DNA of 64,000 nt from Clitoria ternatea. Taxonomy: Eukaryota > Streptophyta > Magnoliopsida > Fabales > Fabaceae. Positions 47,901 to 59,272 of the stretch are shown here, one piece after another (position 1 is the stretch's first letter; the number at the start of each line of letters is the position of its first letter). Below the pieces are notes generated by a model. The model did no database searches and had not been told where the DNA came from. It saw only the letters and a list, made by a program, of their open reading frames with translations. Made by a program: the position numbers and the translations under genes. The stretch lies in contig CM075669.1 of the NCBI GenBank assembly GCA_037962975.1, positions 246,239,351 to 246,303,350 of the forward strand. The letters are read 5' to 3'.

Positions 47901-48416
47901 AACTTTCCTACACAGCTTATAGTTGGTAATTTATAACTTATAGTTTTTCATTTAACTTATCTAACAAGAGTTGTTTAAAAACATTACGTTAAATTTATGT
48001 AAAATGACATATAATATTATAATCATGTGAGAGAGTAAAAGTGGTGTTTTTTTCAAAAAGGAAGATAAGGCTAAAAATTATAATTGAAATTCCAAAAGCT
48101 TAAAAGTTGTTAACTTATTACTTTTTTTTATTTTGAATAATTAAAGTTTCTCTTATATTTTAATTTACTAAAGACTTTTATTAATTTTTGCAAAACTATT
48201 GGCTTTGTAAGTTATAACATAAAAACCTTATATCATAGACTAATATGAGTTTATAAAATTGTTTAGGTTGGTGGGTGGACTCAAGTTTATGGCAATATCC
48301 TCTCATTTGCTACTGTTAGAGATGGTTCTCATGAAGCCCCTTTCTCACAGCCTGAAAGATCACTTGTTTTATTCAAGTCATTCTTGGGAGATAAACCCCT
48401 ACCTGAAATTGTCTGA
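44942..48416 (+). CDS. Serine carboxypeptidase-like protein (S10 family, SCPL45-like)
   Basis: Ten exons: 44942-45197, 45375-45476, 45553-45651, 46029-46121, 46201-46280, 46382-46669, 46812-46936, 47125-47217, 47347-47464, 48267-48416. All introns are GT-AG and the phases join to 467 residues, the usual length of the family. The N-terminus is a hydrophobic signal peptide (about residues 10-30), so the protein should enter the secretory pathway. Family motifs: WLNGGPGCSS across exons 1-2, GESYAG with Ser181 as nucleophile, Asp in SGDQD (381 or 383) and His440 in DGSHEAP. N-glycosylation sites include NYS and NTT. Similarity, from memory, is highest to Arabidopsis SCPL45 of the peptidase clade rather than the acyltransferase clade. 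Met1 or Met2 could be the start. It is intact and is the only clear host gene here. Confidence 0.93.
47582..47897. mobile_element. Stowaway-like MITE in intron 9 of the carboxypeptidase gene
   Basis: About 316 bp. Imperfect terminal inverted repeats: the left CTCTCTGCTCATAAATATAA is matched on the right by the complement of TTATATTTAAAATCAAAGAG, both running into GTCAC inward. It is flanked by TA on each side (47580-47581 and 47898-47899). It has no coding capacity and makes up much of the 802-bp intron 9. Confidence 0.7.
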
Positions 48417-50842
48417 CACAACATTTTAGTGTTTTTCTGATTCAGTTGAGAGATTGTAAGTAAACCTAAAATTTGTACTGTATAATTATTATTAAAGGAA
48501 TGGGTGTAGGATGCAAAAGCAAAGGTGGTAAAAAAATATTTTTAGCTCCATAAGCAGCAGTTAGTATACAAAAAGTATGTGGTTCAAAGACATGATAATT
48601 ATGCAGTTAATTAACATGAGTTCAAAGACAAGAATTATGTGGTTTCTTGAGTCACATGGCAATTAACTCTACATGATGGACTCAATAAGGGGGACCCTAC
48701 CATTTATGCCTGTGTTTTTATGCACTTGTTTGTTCATTGGACTGTAAAATGTAATGGATATCAATTATCATTGGCTTAAAAGAATTTCTATAAAAATGTA
48801 ACAAGATAATGTAGCAGGCATCTTCAAAAATTTCCACGCAAACAATGAGAATTATTTCCTTTAATGTGTTAGATAAGTTAATTCTGCCTTGTGCGCAAAC
48901 TTCAACACTAATATCACCTTAGATACCTTGTGTCAAATGGTGTGTAGACAAATAAGTTGCTAAGAAACACAACAATGCAAAAATTGTTCATGTTCTAAAA
49001 GTACTTCTGAAAACGTAACAAAACTATTTTAATTTTTTGCATAACAAACTTGTGCTATTCTGCTTATAACAAGTTAACAGTCAAACAGAAAACAGCATCC
49101 AACAGCAGCAGTTAGATGATCCTCTCTGCGTTTTGCTCAGAGCAAGGTCAATATAGGAATACTCGTGCACAACAGAAAAACTAAATTTGACTTCAAACTT
49201 TTGCCCACTTGGCAAGATTTACCATTCTCTAGTAAACATTATTTTTAAAAGATTACCTTGATAAATCAAGCAATGTTTTCAATTGATGATAAATCATTCT
49301 TATCACATTCAGACATAGGTGCCTTGCTTTGTCAGTAGACAAGAGCATGAAATTCAAGAATGAAGACAAAATGAGTACCCCCATGCCCACATGAGATCGG
49401 AAACTTTCCAACTGTCCATGCTTTAATAATGGCCATTACAGTATCAACAGCTCAACACCAGTAACCCTATAAACTAGGGATCTATATGTCCTGCATTGAC
49501 CTTTTTTTACATTTACTATTGACTAGGAATGGTGCACTATGAATAAACCTTTAAATTAATCATTTATATGAATCAATTTTTTTTAGTTTTTAAATTTTGA
49601 AATTTTCAATTTAATTCCTAGTTATATAAAATGATATTTAATTTAAAATTTTAGAATAAAAATAAAGCTGAAAAATTAAAATAAATATCTAGTTTAATTA
49701 TCATCAATTTTTTTAAATATTTAATTTTGATCATTCAAATTTTAATTGCATCTTTTCCTAAACTATTTGGTTTGTTGACATGTTATCTCTTAAATTTTAA
49801 TTATATAATTGTAGTTCATAAATTATTTGATTTATTGACACAATTTACTCTTTTTACTTATTTTTCCTCTAATTAATTATATTTACATTAATATTTTTTA
49901 TAAATATTCATAGTTATTATGTTATAATAATATTGATTTGTGAAAATAATGACATATATATTATATTAATATGTATTATAATTTTACGTCCGCTTTATCA
50001 ATTGGACAACAAATAAGTAATACGAACAAATGTATTAACAAATCGAATAGTTTATGAACGAAAATTGTAAAATTAATAGTTAAGGAACCAAAATATCAAT
50101 ATATAACTACTTTAGAAATCAAAATTATACAACTTAATATTTGAAACGAAATAAAAAATAAGTAAAGTTGAGGGACGAACAAAAATATAAGGCTAAATAT
50201 TTTTAAAAGTTGGAAAGTAGATTAAAGTTTTTAAAATTTCATAAACTGAATGCTCATATATTCTGGAAGACTAATAATAGGAACTACTATATATACTCTA
50301 GACATAATTGTAACAAATATTATGTAGCACCTCAAAGTATAAAACCATGTTTTGTCCTCCATGAAATTGCATGCCATCATCGATGAGAACCTATAGGCTA
50401 TAGCTATAGCTATTGCATATTTGCATGTCATCTTTGTCTTGGTTCATAGCTTCACTTCTGATCCTATATATTTATCTTCTGAGCAGATACTATAAAACAT
50501 GCAGTGAAGTAGTTTGCTTTACCAACCCTTTATCGTACAAAGATGCATAATAAAAGGTGGATTTTAAGGTAAATAAGATTTCTTGTTTTGGTTATTACTA
50601 TTATTAGGATTTAGAACGACTTGATGTTGCATGCTGAGATATCACCAAACGAAGGTATATTGCTCATATTATTGGCTTTTTTTTTAAAATGGTGCTAAAA
50701 AAAATAATTTGGGGTTTATGTTACTTACAAAAGTATTTCATGGTCGGGGTAGTTTGTGTCTTAGACATTGCATTTCACATGTTGGACAAACGAAATTCTA
50801 TGTGTCAAGATTTCGCACATTCACGAGATGAAATAAGGGAGC
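48417..50842. other. Downstream intergenic DNA, no gene recognised
   Basis: The 3' flank of the carboxypeptidase gene, then AT-rich DNA. No ORF with a known domain and no clear repeat edges were seen. No canonical AATAAA was identified right after the stop. Confidence 0.5.
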
Positions 50843-52487
50843 ATGCGCCCCTTATCAGTTGTTAGGCAATTTCTCATGTTCAGTATGTGAAAATGAGGTC
50901 ACATCACATCAGATATGAATTTTGCACACTTGACGTGCGAAATGTCAGCACACGTGGTATAATTTTGTGTTATGAAGGTGAAAAATGCTGTGAATTCAAT
51001 TAAAAAAATTACATTTTAAAAAAAAAGCCTGAGAACATCTCAGGCTTTGTGTGCAGTTTAGCTCCAACACTGTTCATAATATCATCTGCATTGATTTTTA
51101 TTTTTCTTATCCTTTGAAACAACAAGAAGGGTAAAAGAAAAATATAAATATAAAGATATGAGAAAATCGAGGTTGGAACCTAAATCTCATCGCTTGAAAT
51201 CTCGATTCAATGGTTATATGTTGGATTTTTTATACAAATAAAGAAAAACAAATGAATGTCCAATTTTGCAACTGCGTGTCCCTTTCCCAACTTCAAAGCA
51301 AATGGTGTATGTTCAATATACGAGCATATTCTAACCAAATTTTAATTAAATACTATATTTATTAATTATGCAATATGTAAAAGAGTAATATTTGCCTTTA
51401 TTAATCAGAAAAAAATAGTTTTAAAATAATGAATTCAAATACACCACTTTTAATTATTACTATTTCTGGAAATGTTTAAAGTAATACAATATTAAACTGT
51501 AATGTATTTTTTGGACCCAAGACTGCTGCTACATTTATTTAATGTAATATATATAATTATCTTAAAGTATATTATTAAATATTATATTTATTTATTATAG
51601 TACATTTAATAGATGAAAATTATCATTTTCCATCTTTATATAACAATGTTAGTGAATAAAAAAAGCTTTTAAATATTAGGACCGTTTGATTTGAAAAGTT
51701 TTATATATATATGTATATATATATATATATTATGATTTCATTATTAATTACAGAATTGTTACATTATTTTTTTATCTTAAAATATTTGTGAATAACTTTT
51801 TTATGTTTTTTACTATTTTATTACAAAATTTTGATGATGGGGGATATACCAACTTAATTTATTTTAATTTCTATATTTAATTTAAATTTTAAGTGAATAT
51901 TAATCATCCCAATAAAGTAACAGTTCGGCGCTAGCTGAGACGACAAGTCAATTGAAATTTAAAATATGTTCTTGTGAAATATTACTCCCTATGAACTCAA
52001 ATATAAATAACGAAAATTTAAAATAATCTAAGTCAATTTTAACTCATTTTACCATATATAATGAAATAATTCCTCGCATACCTTTATTTAATCGTGTTAT
52101 TGTTCCAAAGTAGTATTTTTTTGCAGATAGTATTAATTATGCAGGTAACTTGTAGAATGTACAAAGAATTTTTTGCAATAAATATAATCAAGAGTGATTT
52201 ATGAATTATAGTTATTTTTAAGAAAATTGAGTAAGACCACTAACATTATTAATTGGCATGAATAATATATCTATTGCATATATTTTATAATTTTTTAATT
52301 CAATTTGCAGCATTTTCGCACCTTCATAATACGAAATTATGCACGTCAAGTGTGTGAAATTCATGCCTGACGTGATGTGACCTCATTTTCATATACTGAA
52401 CATGCGAAATTGGTTAACTGATGTGATGTGACCTCAATTTCACATACTGAACATGCGAAATTGCCTGACAGCTGACAAGTGGCGCAT
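50843..52487. mobile_element. Foldback-type element with long inverted arms, right arm cut
   Basis: The left arm (50843-51010) and right arm (52290-52487) are inverted copies. Shared words include 'ttcacatactgaacatg', 'gatgtgatgtgacctca' and 'gcacgtcaagtgtg'. The 1.28 kb between is AT-rich with no ORF. The right arm carries an internal direct duplication of about 55 bp ('gatgtgatgtgacctca' twice). The left arm seems to continue outward to about 50760, while the right arm stops exactly at the Athila-A LTR, so the rest was probably displaced past the window end. Non-autonomous; superfamily uncertain, possibly a Mutator-like foldback. Confidence 0.7.
51703..51730. repeat. TA dinucleotide run
   Basis: Short interrupted alternating TA stretch inside the foldback element. 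Confidence 0.85.
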
Positions 52488-53941
52488 TGATAAGTGTGCA
52501 TGTTGACTCGTTTTTGAGTGTTTTTAAGTGTAGTTTTGAGTCAATTTTGTCATTGTTTCCTCCTGATTCCCTTGATTTTCAATTTCATTCTAGATATATT
52601 ACTCGAATGTCTCTATTTTTGAAGGGTTATTGATGTTTTCGGTCTATTTTGATGAGAAATGGCAACTTGGATGCAAGTAGAAGCTTCTGGGAAACTTAGC
52701 AATGTGGTCTGGCAAAGTTGGAACAAACCAATGTCAGTGGTTGCAACCACTAGCCGTGGTTACCATCACTGGCCATGGTTGGCACTGTTTTTGCAAGGAT
52801 TCATCAGGAAGTGACCACCACTGGCCATGGTTAGCACTATGGCCAATTTGAATGCAAGTCAAAGACAACCACTGGCCATGGTTGTCATCAGGTGCCTTGA
52901 AAATAATGCGTTTTGGAAGATTTGGACCATCAGACCCCGAACCACTGCCAGTGGTTTGCAACCACTGGCCGTGGTTTGTAACCACTGGCCTTGGTTATCC
53001 CCACAAAGCTCAGAATCTTGATTTTTAGGATGCATATTGGGGGCAGCTAGGGACAGTTCTGAAGAGACCTTTGTACAAAGAAAAAAGGAACGAAAAAGAG
53101 AGATTTTAGAGAGGGATTTGGCAAGAGAAAACACAAGGATTATTGGATCAACAACATCGAAGGATTGGGATTTCTAGGGATTTATAGTGCGAACTCTTCT
53201 CAGGTTTCTTGAATCTTTCTTTTCTTTTGTTTAGGGATTGTTTTTGATGTTGTGGATGTTTATAGATATGAATTGCGTTGTAATCTTGTTTATAGGTAAC
53301 TAAATTGTAATCTTGGGATTAGGGAGTAATTATGTGATGTATCAAACCTAGATTCTTGATTTTCTTAATTATGGCATTTTGTTTTCTATTCATTTTCATA
53401 AGTTCTTATTGGCTTTAATGATTTAGAGATGAACTTAAATGATCTTAGACGTATTGGATAATCGAGAGATTAGCGATCATTTGAAAGCATGAAATTGAAC
53501 CTGCAATTTTAGGTTACGAAAGTAGGTGAAATCATTTGAGGAATTAATGGATTTTTATTGTGCTTAATGAACTTGAATAGCAAATTGAACGGTGTTCTTT
53601 GGCAATCGAGTGCGTTAGTAAGGTTCCGAGAGGAGATTACTAATTAATCTATGAAAATACCCCTAGAATCAGAACGCTGTAATTAAGAAAGAATCGAATT
53701 TGGATAGGTACGTTGTATAAGAACACCTTAACTCCCAAGAGTCCCTCACTGATCTTGAAACTTAAAAAGATTTAAAATTCCTGTCACGTTTTTGTTATTA
53801 TTTAATTTATTGTAATTTTTCATCGCCAACGAATTTTTCTAGATAATTGAATCACTGTTAAAACTAGTAATTGGGCACAATCCTCGTGGGAACGATCTTA
53901 TTTATTACTTTGATAAACCGTATATTACATAACGACTATTA
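52488..53941 (+). repeat. Athila-A copy 2 5' LTR
   Basis: It starts TGATAAG and ends ...ACTATTA just before the PBS; the terminal CA has probably mutated to TA. 1454 bp. The second half aligns with 7346-8848 (for example 'attgaatcactgttaaaact' and 'gggcacaatcctcgtggga'). Confidence 0.88.
52732..52998. repeat. Athila-A copy 2 LTR palindromes
   Basis: About seven copies of ACCACTGGCCATGGT or close variants, at the same LTR position as the cluster at 7593-7880. One is a perfect odd palindrome, ACCACTG-C-CAGTGGT (52941-52955). The wording has shifted from copy 1: the T5 linker between pair members is gone. Confidence 0.88.
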
Positions 53942-53947
53942 AGTTTT

Positions 53948-53965
53948 TGGCGCCATTGTCGAGGA
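53948..53965 (+). promoter_or_regulatory. Athila primer binding site (tRNA-Asp type)
   Basis: TGGCGCCATTGTCGAGGA lies six bases after the LTR. It matches the usual Athila PBS, TGGCGCCGTTGCCGGGGA, with three mismatches. Confidence 0.88.
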
Positions 53966-54111
53966 TTGTGTTTCCCCGAATATTGGCTAAGTAGTGTTTT
54001 GATTAGAGTAGATTTTAATTTTTTTACATAATTTTTCTTTTTTGTTTGTTCTTAATTTTTCTGTAGAATTACGCTTGGGTGTTTATCTATCTTTGTTTTG
54101 TAGGAATTTTT

Positions 54112-55250
54112 ATGCGAAGAAGCGCAAGCTTTGAGCATATCTTTGATCTAGAAATTGAAAGGACTCTTCGAAAAATTAGAGCCCTTAGGAGACAAATAGA
54201 ACAGAGCAAGCAACAAGCTTTAAGCTCAACGAGCCAAACCCAAATGGCTGAGCAGGAAAATAGAGCGCTCTGAGACTTTGCAGCACCAAACTCAATGGGT
54301 AAGAGGCCTAGTATCACACGACCTACCATTGAAGCGAATAACTTCGAGTTGAAGCCATCCTTGCTCTCGATGGTTCAACAAAATCAGTTTGGTACTCTAC
54401 CTTTTGAAGACCCAAATCTTCACTTGCAGATTTTCCTTGAGTACTATGACACGCTCTAGGTAAATAGAGTTTTAAGTGATGCAATCCAGCTTAGACTTTT
54501 TCCATTATCTTTGAGGGATAAAGCGAGCTTGGTTGTACTCACTTTCTGAAGGGTCAATTTCAACTTAGGAGCAATTGTCTCATGCTTTCCTCAACAAATA
54601 CTACCCACGTAGCAAAACTGACCAATTGAGGAAGCAGATCATCACTTTCACCCAGAAAGATGATGAGACCTTATATGATGCTTGGGAGAGGTATAAAGAA
54701 ATACTCCAGGAATGTCCACATCATGGGGTGGAACGGTGGCTAACGGTCCACGTCTTCTATAATGGTTTAACCCCAAATCAAAGGGTTACCTTAGATGTCG
54801 TAGCTGGCGGTGCCTTCATGAGTAAGAACATGGAAGAAGGTTATAACCTCATTGAAGAAGTGGCCCAGAACACCTACCAGTGGTCCTCAGAAAGGAGTTT
54901 ACCGACAAAAACTCCAGGTAAGTACTCTTTAGATGTTATCTCTTTACTAACTGCTAAAGTAGAAGCATTATTTGTTAAGATTGATAAGTTTGATAAGTTA
55001 GGAGCAGTTACTACTAACATTGTCTATGAGTTGTGTGGTGTTTCAGGTCACAGTATTTTAGGATGTCAGCTTGGAGTAACTCAGAATGCCGATCCAAAAA
55101 TACACCAGGTGGATGCTGTTGGGAACTATAATGGAAATTATGCAAATAACTTTAGACAACCACAGGGACCACCTAGTTTCGAAAAACAGACCACCTTCAT
55201 TCTAAGGCAATCAGAGTAACTACAGACAACCATAAGGACCCTATATTCCA
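54112..55250 (+). pseudogene. Athila-A copy 2 gag
   Basis: ATG 54112 starts MRRSASFEHIFDLEIERTLR, the Athila gag start. TGA at 54271-54273 replaces an Arg codon in NRAL-stop-DFAAPN; further stops occur at about 54460 and 54547. A frameshift near 54550 moves to the frame that is open at 54575-55219 (FTQKDDETLYDAWERYKE, CPHHGVERW, YQWSSER), all typical of Athila gag. It forms the capsid of the particle in intact elements; this copy cannot. Confidence 0.88.
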
Positions 55251-55809
55251 CAAAAATCAAAATTAGAGTCCTTAATGGAGACGTTTGTGGCTACTCAACT
55301 GAAACAAAATAATGAGTTCTCCGATGCCATAAAGAAATTAGCTTCCAAGGTACTCACTTGCCACCCACAATAAAATGTTGGTGAACCAGATTGCCCAATA
55401 AGCCTCTTCTTCAACGAGAATGCCAGGAACATTTCCTAGAAAACCCGAGGTGGGACCATTCAATCACACCATGGCTATCACTCTTAGGAGTGGTACTCAG
55501 TATGATGGTCCGGTTGGCATGACAGAAAAGGAAGCTAAAGAGGAAAAGAAATTAGATGAGCCCTTATCTCATCCGGTGATTGAGGAGGAGAAATAATATG
55601 AAAAGAAGGAGGAGGTTAAGCCATATCAACCTCCTATTCCATTTCCTCAAGGCTTGTCCAAGGCCAAGTTGGACAAACAGTTTGGTAAGTTTCTTGAGGT
55701 TTTAAAAAAATATATATTAATATTCCTTTCACTGATGCTTTGTAGCAAATGCCTACCTATGCAAAGTTTCTGAAGGATATTTTGTCCAACAAGAGGAAGC
55801 TGGAGGAAG
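55251..55809 (+). pseudogene. Athila-A copy 2 gag-protease linker
   Basis: Broken coding sequence in changing frames. NHTMAITLRSGTQYDGP near 55465-55515 is the ITLRSG motif that precedes the protease in Athila elements, and QPPIPFPQGLSKAKLDKQF follows near 55630-55685. Several stops. Confidence 0.75.
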
Positions 55810-56822
55810 ATGGTACAGTGTAGTGCATTGATCCAAAAGAAGCTACCACCCAAGCTTCAGGATCCAGGTAGTTTCTCTATCACTTGTATGATTGGTGGCA
55901 TGGCTATAGATAGAGCATTGTGTGATCTAGGAGCTAGTGTTAGCTTAATGCCATTGTTTGTTTCTAAAAAATTAGGATTGGGTGAGCTGAAGCCTACTAA
56001 GATATCTTTACAGCTACCTGATAGGTCTGTTAAATATCTTGTAGGCATTTTAGAGGATGTTTCTATCAGGGTAGGAAAATTTTTTATACCTGCCGATTTT
56101 GTTGTGTTGGAAATGGATGAGGATTCCATGATCCCCATTATCTTAAGTAGACCACTTTTGGCAACCGCGGGTGTGGTAGTAGATGTTAAAATTGGTAAAT
56201 TGTCTCTAACTGTTGGAGACCAAAAGGTTGATTTTAGCTTGAAATATGCATTAAAAAACCTTTTAGTGATGATGTTTGCTGTAGTGTGGATTTTGTTGAC
56301 CAAGTGGTGAAGGAAAAAACTCTTCCTAATGATCCAATTGAATCTATTTTTTTGATTGAGCCTGCAGGAACATCAAATTGCTCTGAAGGAGATGCCCCAC
56401 TAAAACATGATATTGAAGTCATGTGTGACAAAGTGGTGAGCCCTAAAGTGGAATTAAAGCTTTTACCGGCTTCATTGAGGTATGAGTTTCTTGGTCCTAA
56501 TTCCACTTATCCGATGATAGTTAATGCTGATTTGAATCCATGTGAAACTGAAAAGCTTTTGAAATAACTTAGGTTGTATAGGTTATACTATGGATGACAT
56601 TAAGGGGATTAACCATTCTTTTTACATGCATAGGATAACAATAGAGGATAAAAGTAGGCCCATTGTAGAACCACTTAGGAGGTTAAATCCAAAAATGCAA
56701 GAAGTGGTTAAGAAAGAAATTTTGAAATTGCTTGATACTGGAGTCATATACCCTATTGCTAGTAGTAAATGAGTGAGTCCAATTCATGTGGTTCCAAAAA
56801 AGTGAGGGATAACTGTGGTAGA
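55810..56822 (+). pseudogene. Athila-A copy 2 protease and RT start
   Basis: The protease active site ALCDLGASVSLMP is at about 55918-55950, with the rest open to 56310 and homologous to positions 1-189. After a frameshift near 56260 the linker and RT N-terminus follow in the frame of 56286, with stops at 56565-56567 and 56770-56772. RT is cut at 56822 by the inserted LTR and resumes at 61723. Confidence 0.88.
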
Positions 56823-57885
56823 TGTAACACCCCGGTTTTCCGGACTCAGATCTCGATGTAATCAAGATAATAATCAATAAAAAGGCGGGTAAATTTTTCA
56901 CGTTTGAAATATTTCTAAACACCTTGACGATTACACCAAAACTCGAATCACAGAAAACCGAAAGCGTACGATTTAATAAGGTATAACTGGATCGATAGCT
57001 AACTTACCCATAACGGTATACAAAATAATAGAGTTTACAGCGGAAGAAGAATGTGCATACCGGGCATATGCCTAGTCCCATATATGAAGATATGAGAAAA
57101 GGCCAAAGCAATCATAGTTTCATAGTATAAGCCTATTAGGCCACAATCGACTATGCGCTTGAATCATAATCATATATCATCAATCGTAAGTAGTCTCTAC
57201 ATGAGACATCCATCACCAGATAGTATTAGTCTAATCATCACTTACACACTAAATTCACAAATTCAAGGGATTATCTTATACATATCCAAATTCACTAAAT
57301 CCTTAATATCATCACATACAACTTATTCAATACATTAAAGTTCACAATTGATGCCGGCCAAGGCACTTCTATTACCACTATTTACCTTCGCCAAAACTTC
57401 AATTCAAAGTCTCATCTCAGCCCATGATAACCCTGCATCACAATGCCAAAAAGGAGACCACATGGGAGAGTGAGTTATACATTCAAAATGATGAATATAA
57501 ATATATTGTGATTATGTGTACGTGCATACAATCATCATGTGTGCTTTGCTATAAAACCATTAAATCATCATTCAATCATCATCACATTATTATAATAGGC
57601 ATATAAGCCTCATGAATCGTAATTCACAACATAAGCAAGCACAAGCACATACACAATCACATTGCCACTTATTAACAAGGGCATTCACAATCATCATTAT
57701 TTTCTTATTAAATTTTTATTCCATTTCTCCTCGCAAGGGGTCTCATCTCTCATAGTCATCCCATCTCAAATGCCATGCACTTATGGCTAATGAATATGTC
57801 AACTGTTTAATGCATATGCACGGATCCGATTTCATTTCATTAGGTGATCGCAACCACCATATCATTCATTCACATGGGTTTCCCG

Positions 57886-58165
57886 CCTCGCAAGGGGTAC
57901 TCCCTCTAGCAGCCTCGCAAGGTTCTTTCTCATGATCGTAACCACGTTCAATAATTTATAATGGTTTCCCGCCTCGCAAGGGGTACTCCCGCCTCATGAT
58001 CGCAACCACGGGCATCATAGGAACTCGCAAGCCCTTTTTCATTTCAACAACCAGGTGATTGCAACCACTGGCTTAATATCATATCATCATCAAGTTGGTT
58101 TCCCACCTCGCAAGGGGTACTCCCTTCATAGAATCCCGCAGGATCTTTCATCATTGTGATCGCAA
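57886..58165. repeat. Irregular repeat 'cctcgcaaggggtactcc'
   Basis: Several copies of 'cctcgcaaggggtactccc' alternate with 'atgatcgcaaccac' words. It is part of the solo LTR. Confidence 0.8.
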
Positions 58166-59094
58166 CCACATATTCAATGTTATGCCATGCCATGAATACA
58201 AAATGCAATAATGCATATGCCAATCAACCTCGCAAGGATATCTCACCCTCTCAATTAGGGGTATATTTTATATTTTGGTTTTTATTATCATTGGCATACA
58301 ATCAATCACGAGGCCCCTCAAGGCACAACATTCACATTTTCATAAATCCCCACATGGCAATCATAGCATATTAATCATCATAGCATTTATCCACGCATGG
58401 AAAACAACAAGGTATTTCAAAAGTATATGTTTAGCAATCATCATTGCCACCATTTCAAATCCATTGATTTATAAACTCATTTCTATTCAATTGTCCTCTC
58501 ATTAATTTCGTCATCACACAAGGTGTGTCATGTAACCATATCACTTACTTTCCATCATGATTCACAATATATATCCATAGTGGTGAAGCATGTATATATT
58601 CATAACATAACATAGGCATACACATACCTCACCAAGGCCTTAAGCCATCCCTCAATCACCACTAAGACACACCACACATGTACCCTAGTGAATTCGCTCA
58701 TTTTTACATACTAAAAGGGGTTTTAGGCAATAATGAGCCCATGATAAATTTCAACATTAAGACATGAGGAAAGCTTACTTTTAGTCTTAGAAATAGTAGG
58801 ACATGTCACAAATATCATCTATTAGTCCCAATTTGATAACCATAAAAAGTTGGGTTCAAAACCCTCTTAAATTTGAATTTTATGATGCAGTAGTTCTGGT
58901 GTTTTATACCTAATGAAAGTTAGAAAACTCCAATTAATATGAGACCAATTCTCACACCTCCTTAACACAATTATCTACAACTTTTATGAAGAAGTCGGAT
59001 GCTAAAAACGTCATTAAGATGCCCAAACAGGCCAAAAACAGCAAAGAAAATAGAGCAGTTGGAAAAACAGCACAACAATGGCCATATCAGGGCT

Positions 59095-59272
59095 CTGAAT
59101 CGATTCAAGCTCGTGTGAATCGATTCAAGCGTCCTAAAATCTCAAAATTTGACAAACAGAGAGCCTTGAATCGATTCAAACTCGTATGAATCGATTCAAA
59201 CACCCCTGTAGCCCAAAACAGTGAAAACATCACCTCTTGAATCGATTCAAAGAGTCTTGAATCGATTCAAGA
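59095..59272. repeat. TTGAATCGATTCAA paired palindromes
   Basis: Six copies of the self-complementary word TGAATCGATTCA (outer bases vary), as three pairs at about 59096/59117, 59164/59188 and 59233/59256. Within a pair the start-to-start spacing is about 21-24 bp. Confidence 0.92.
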
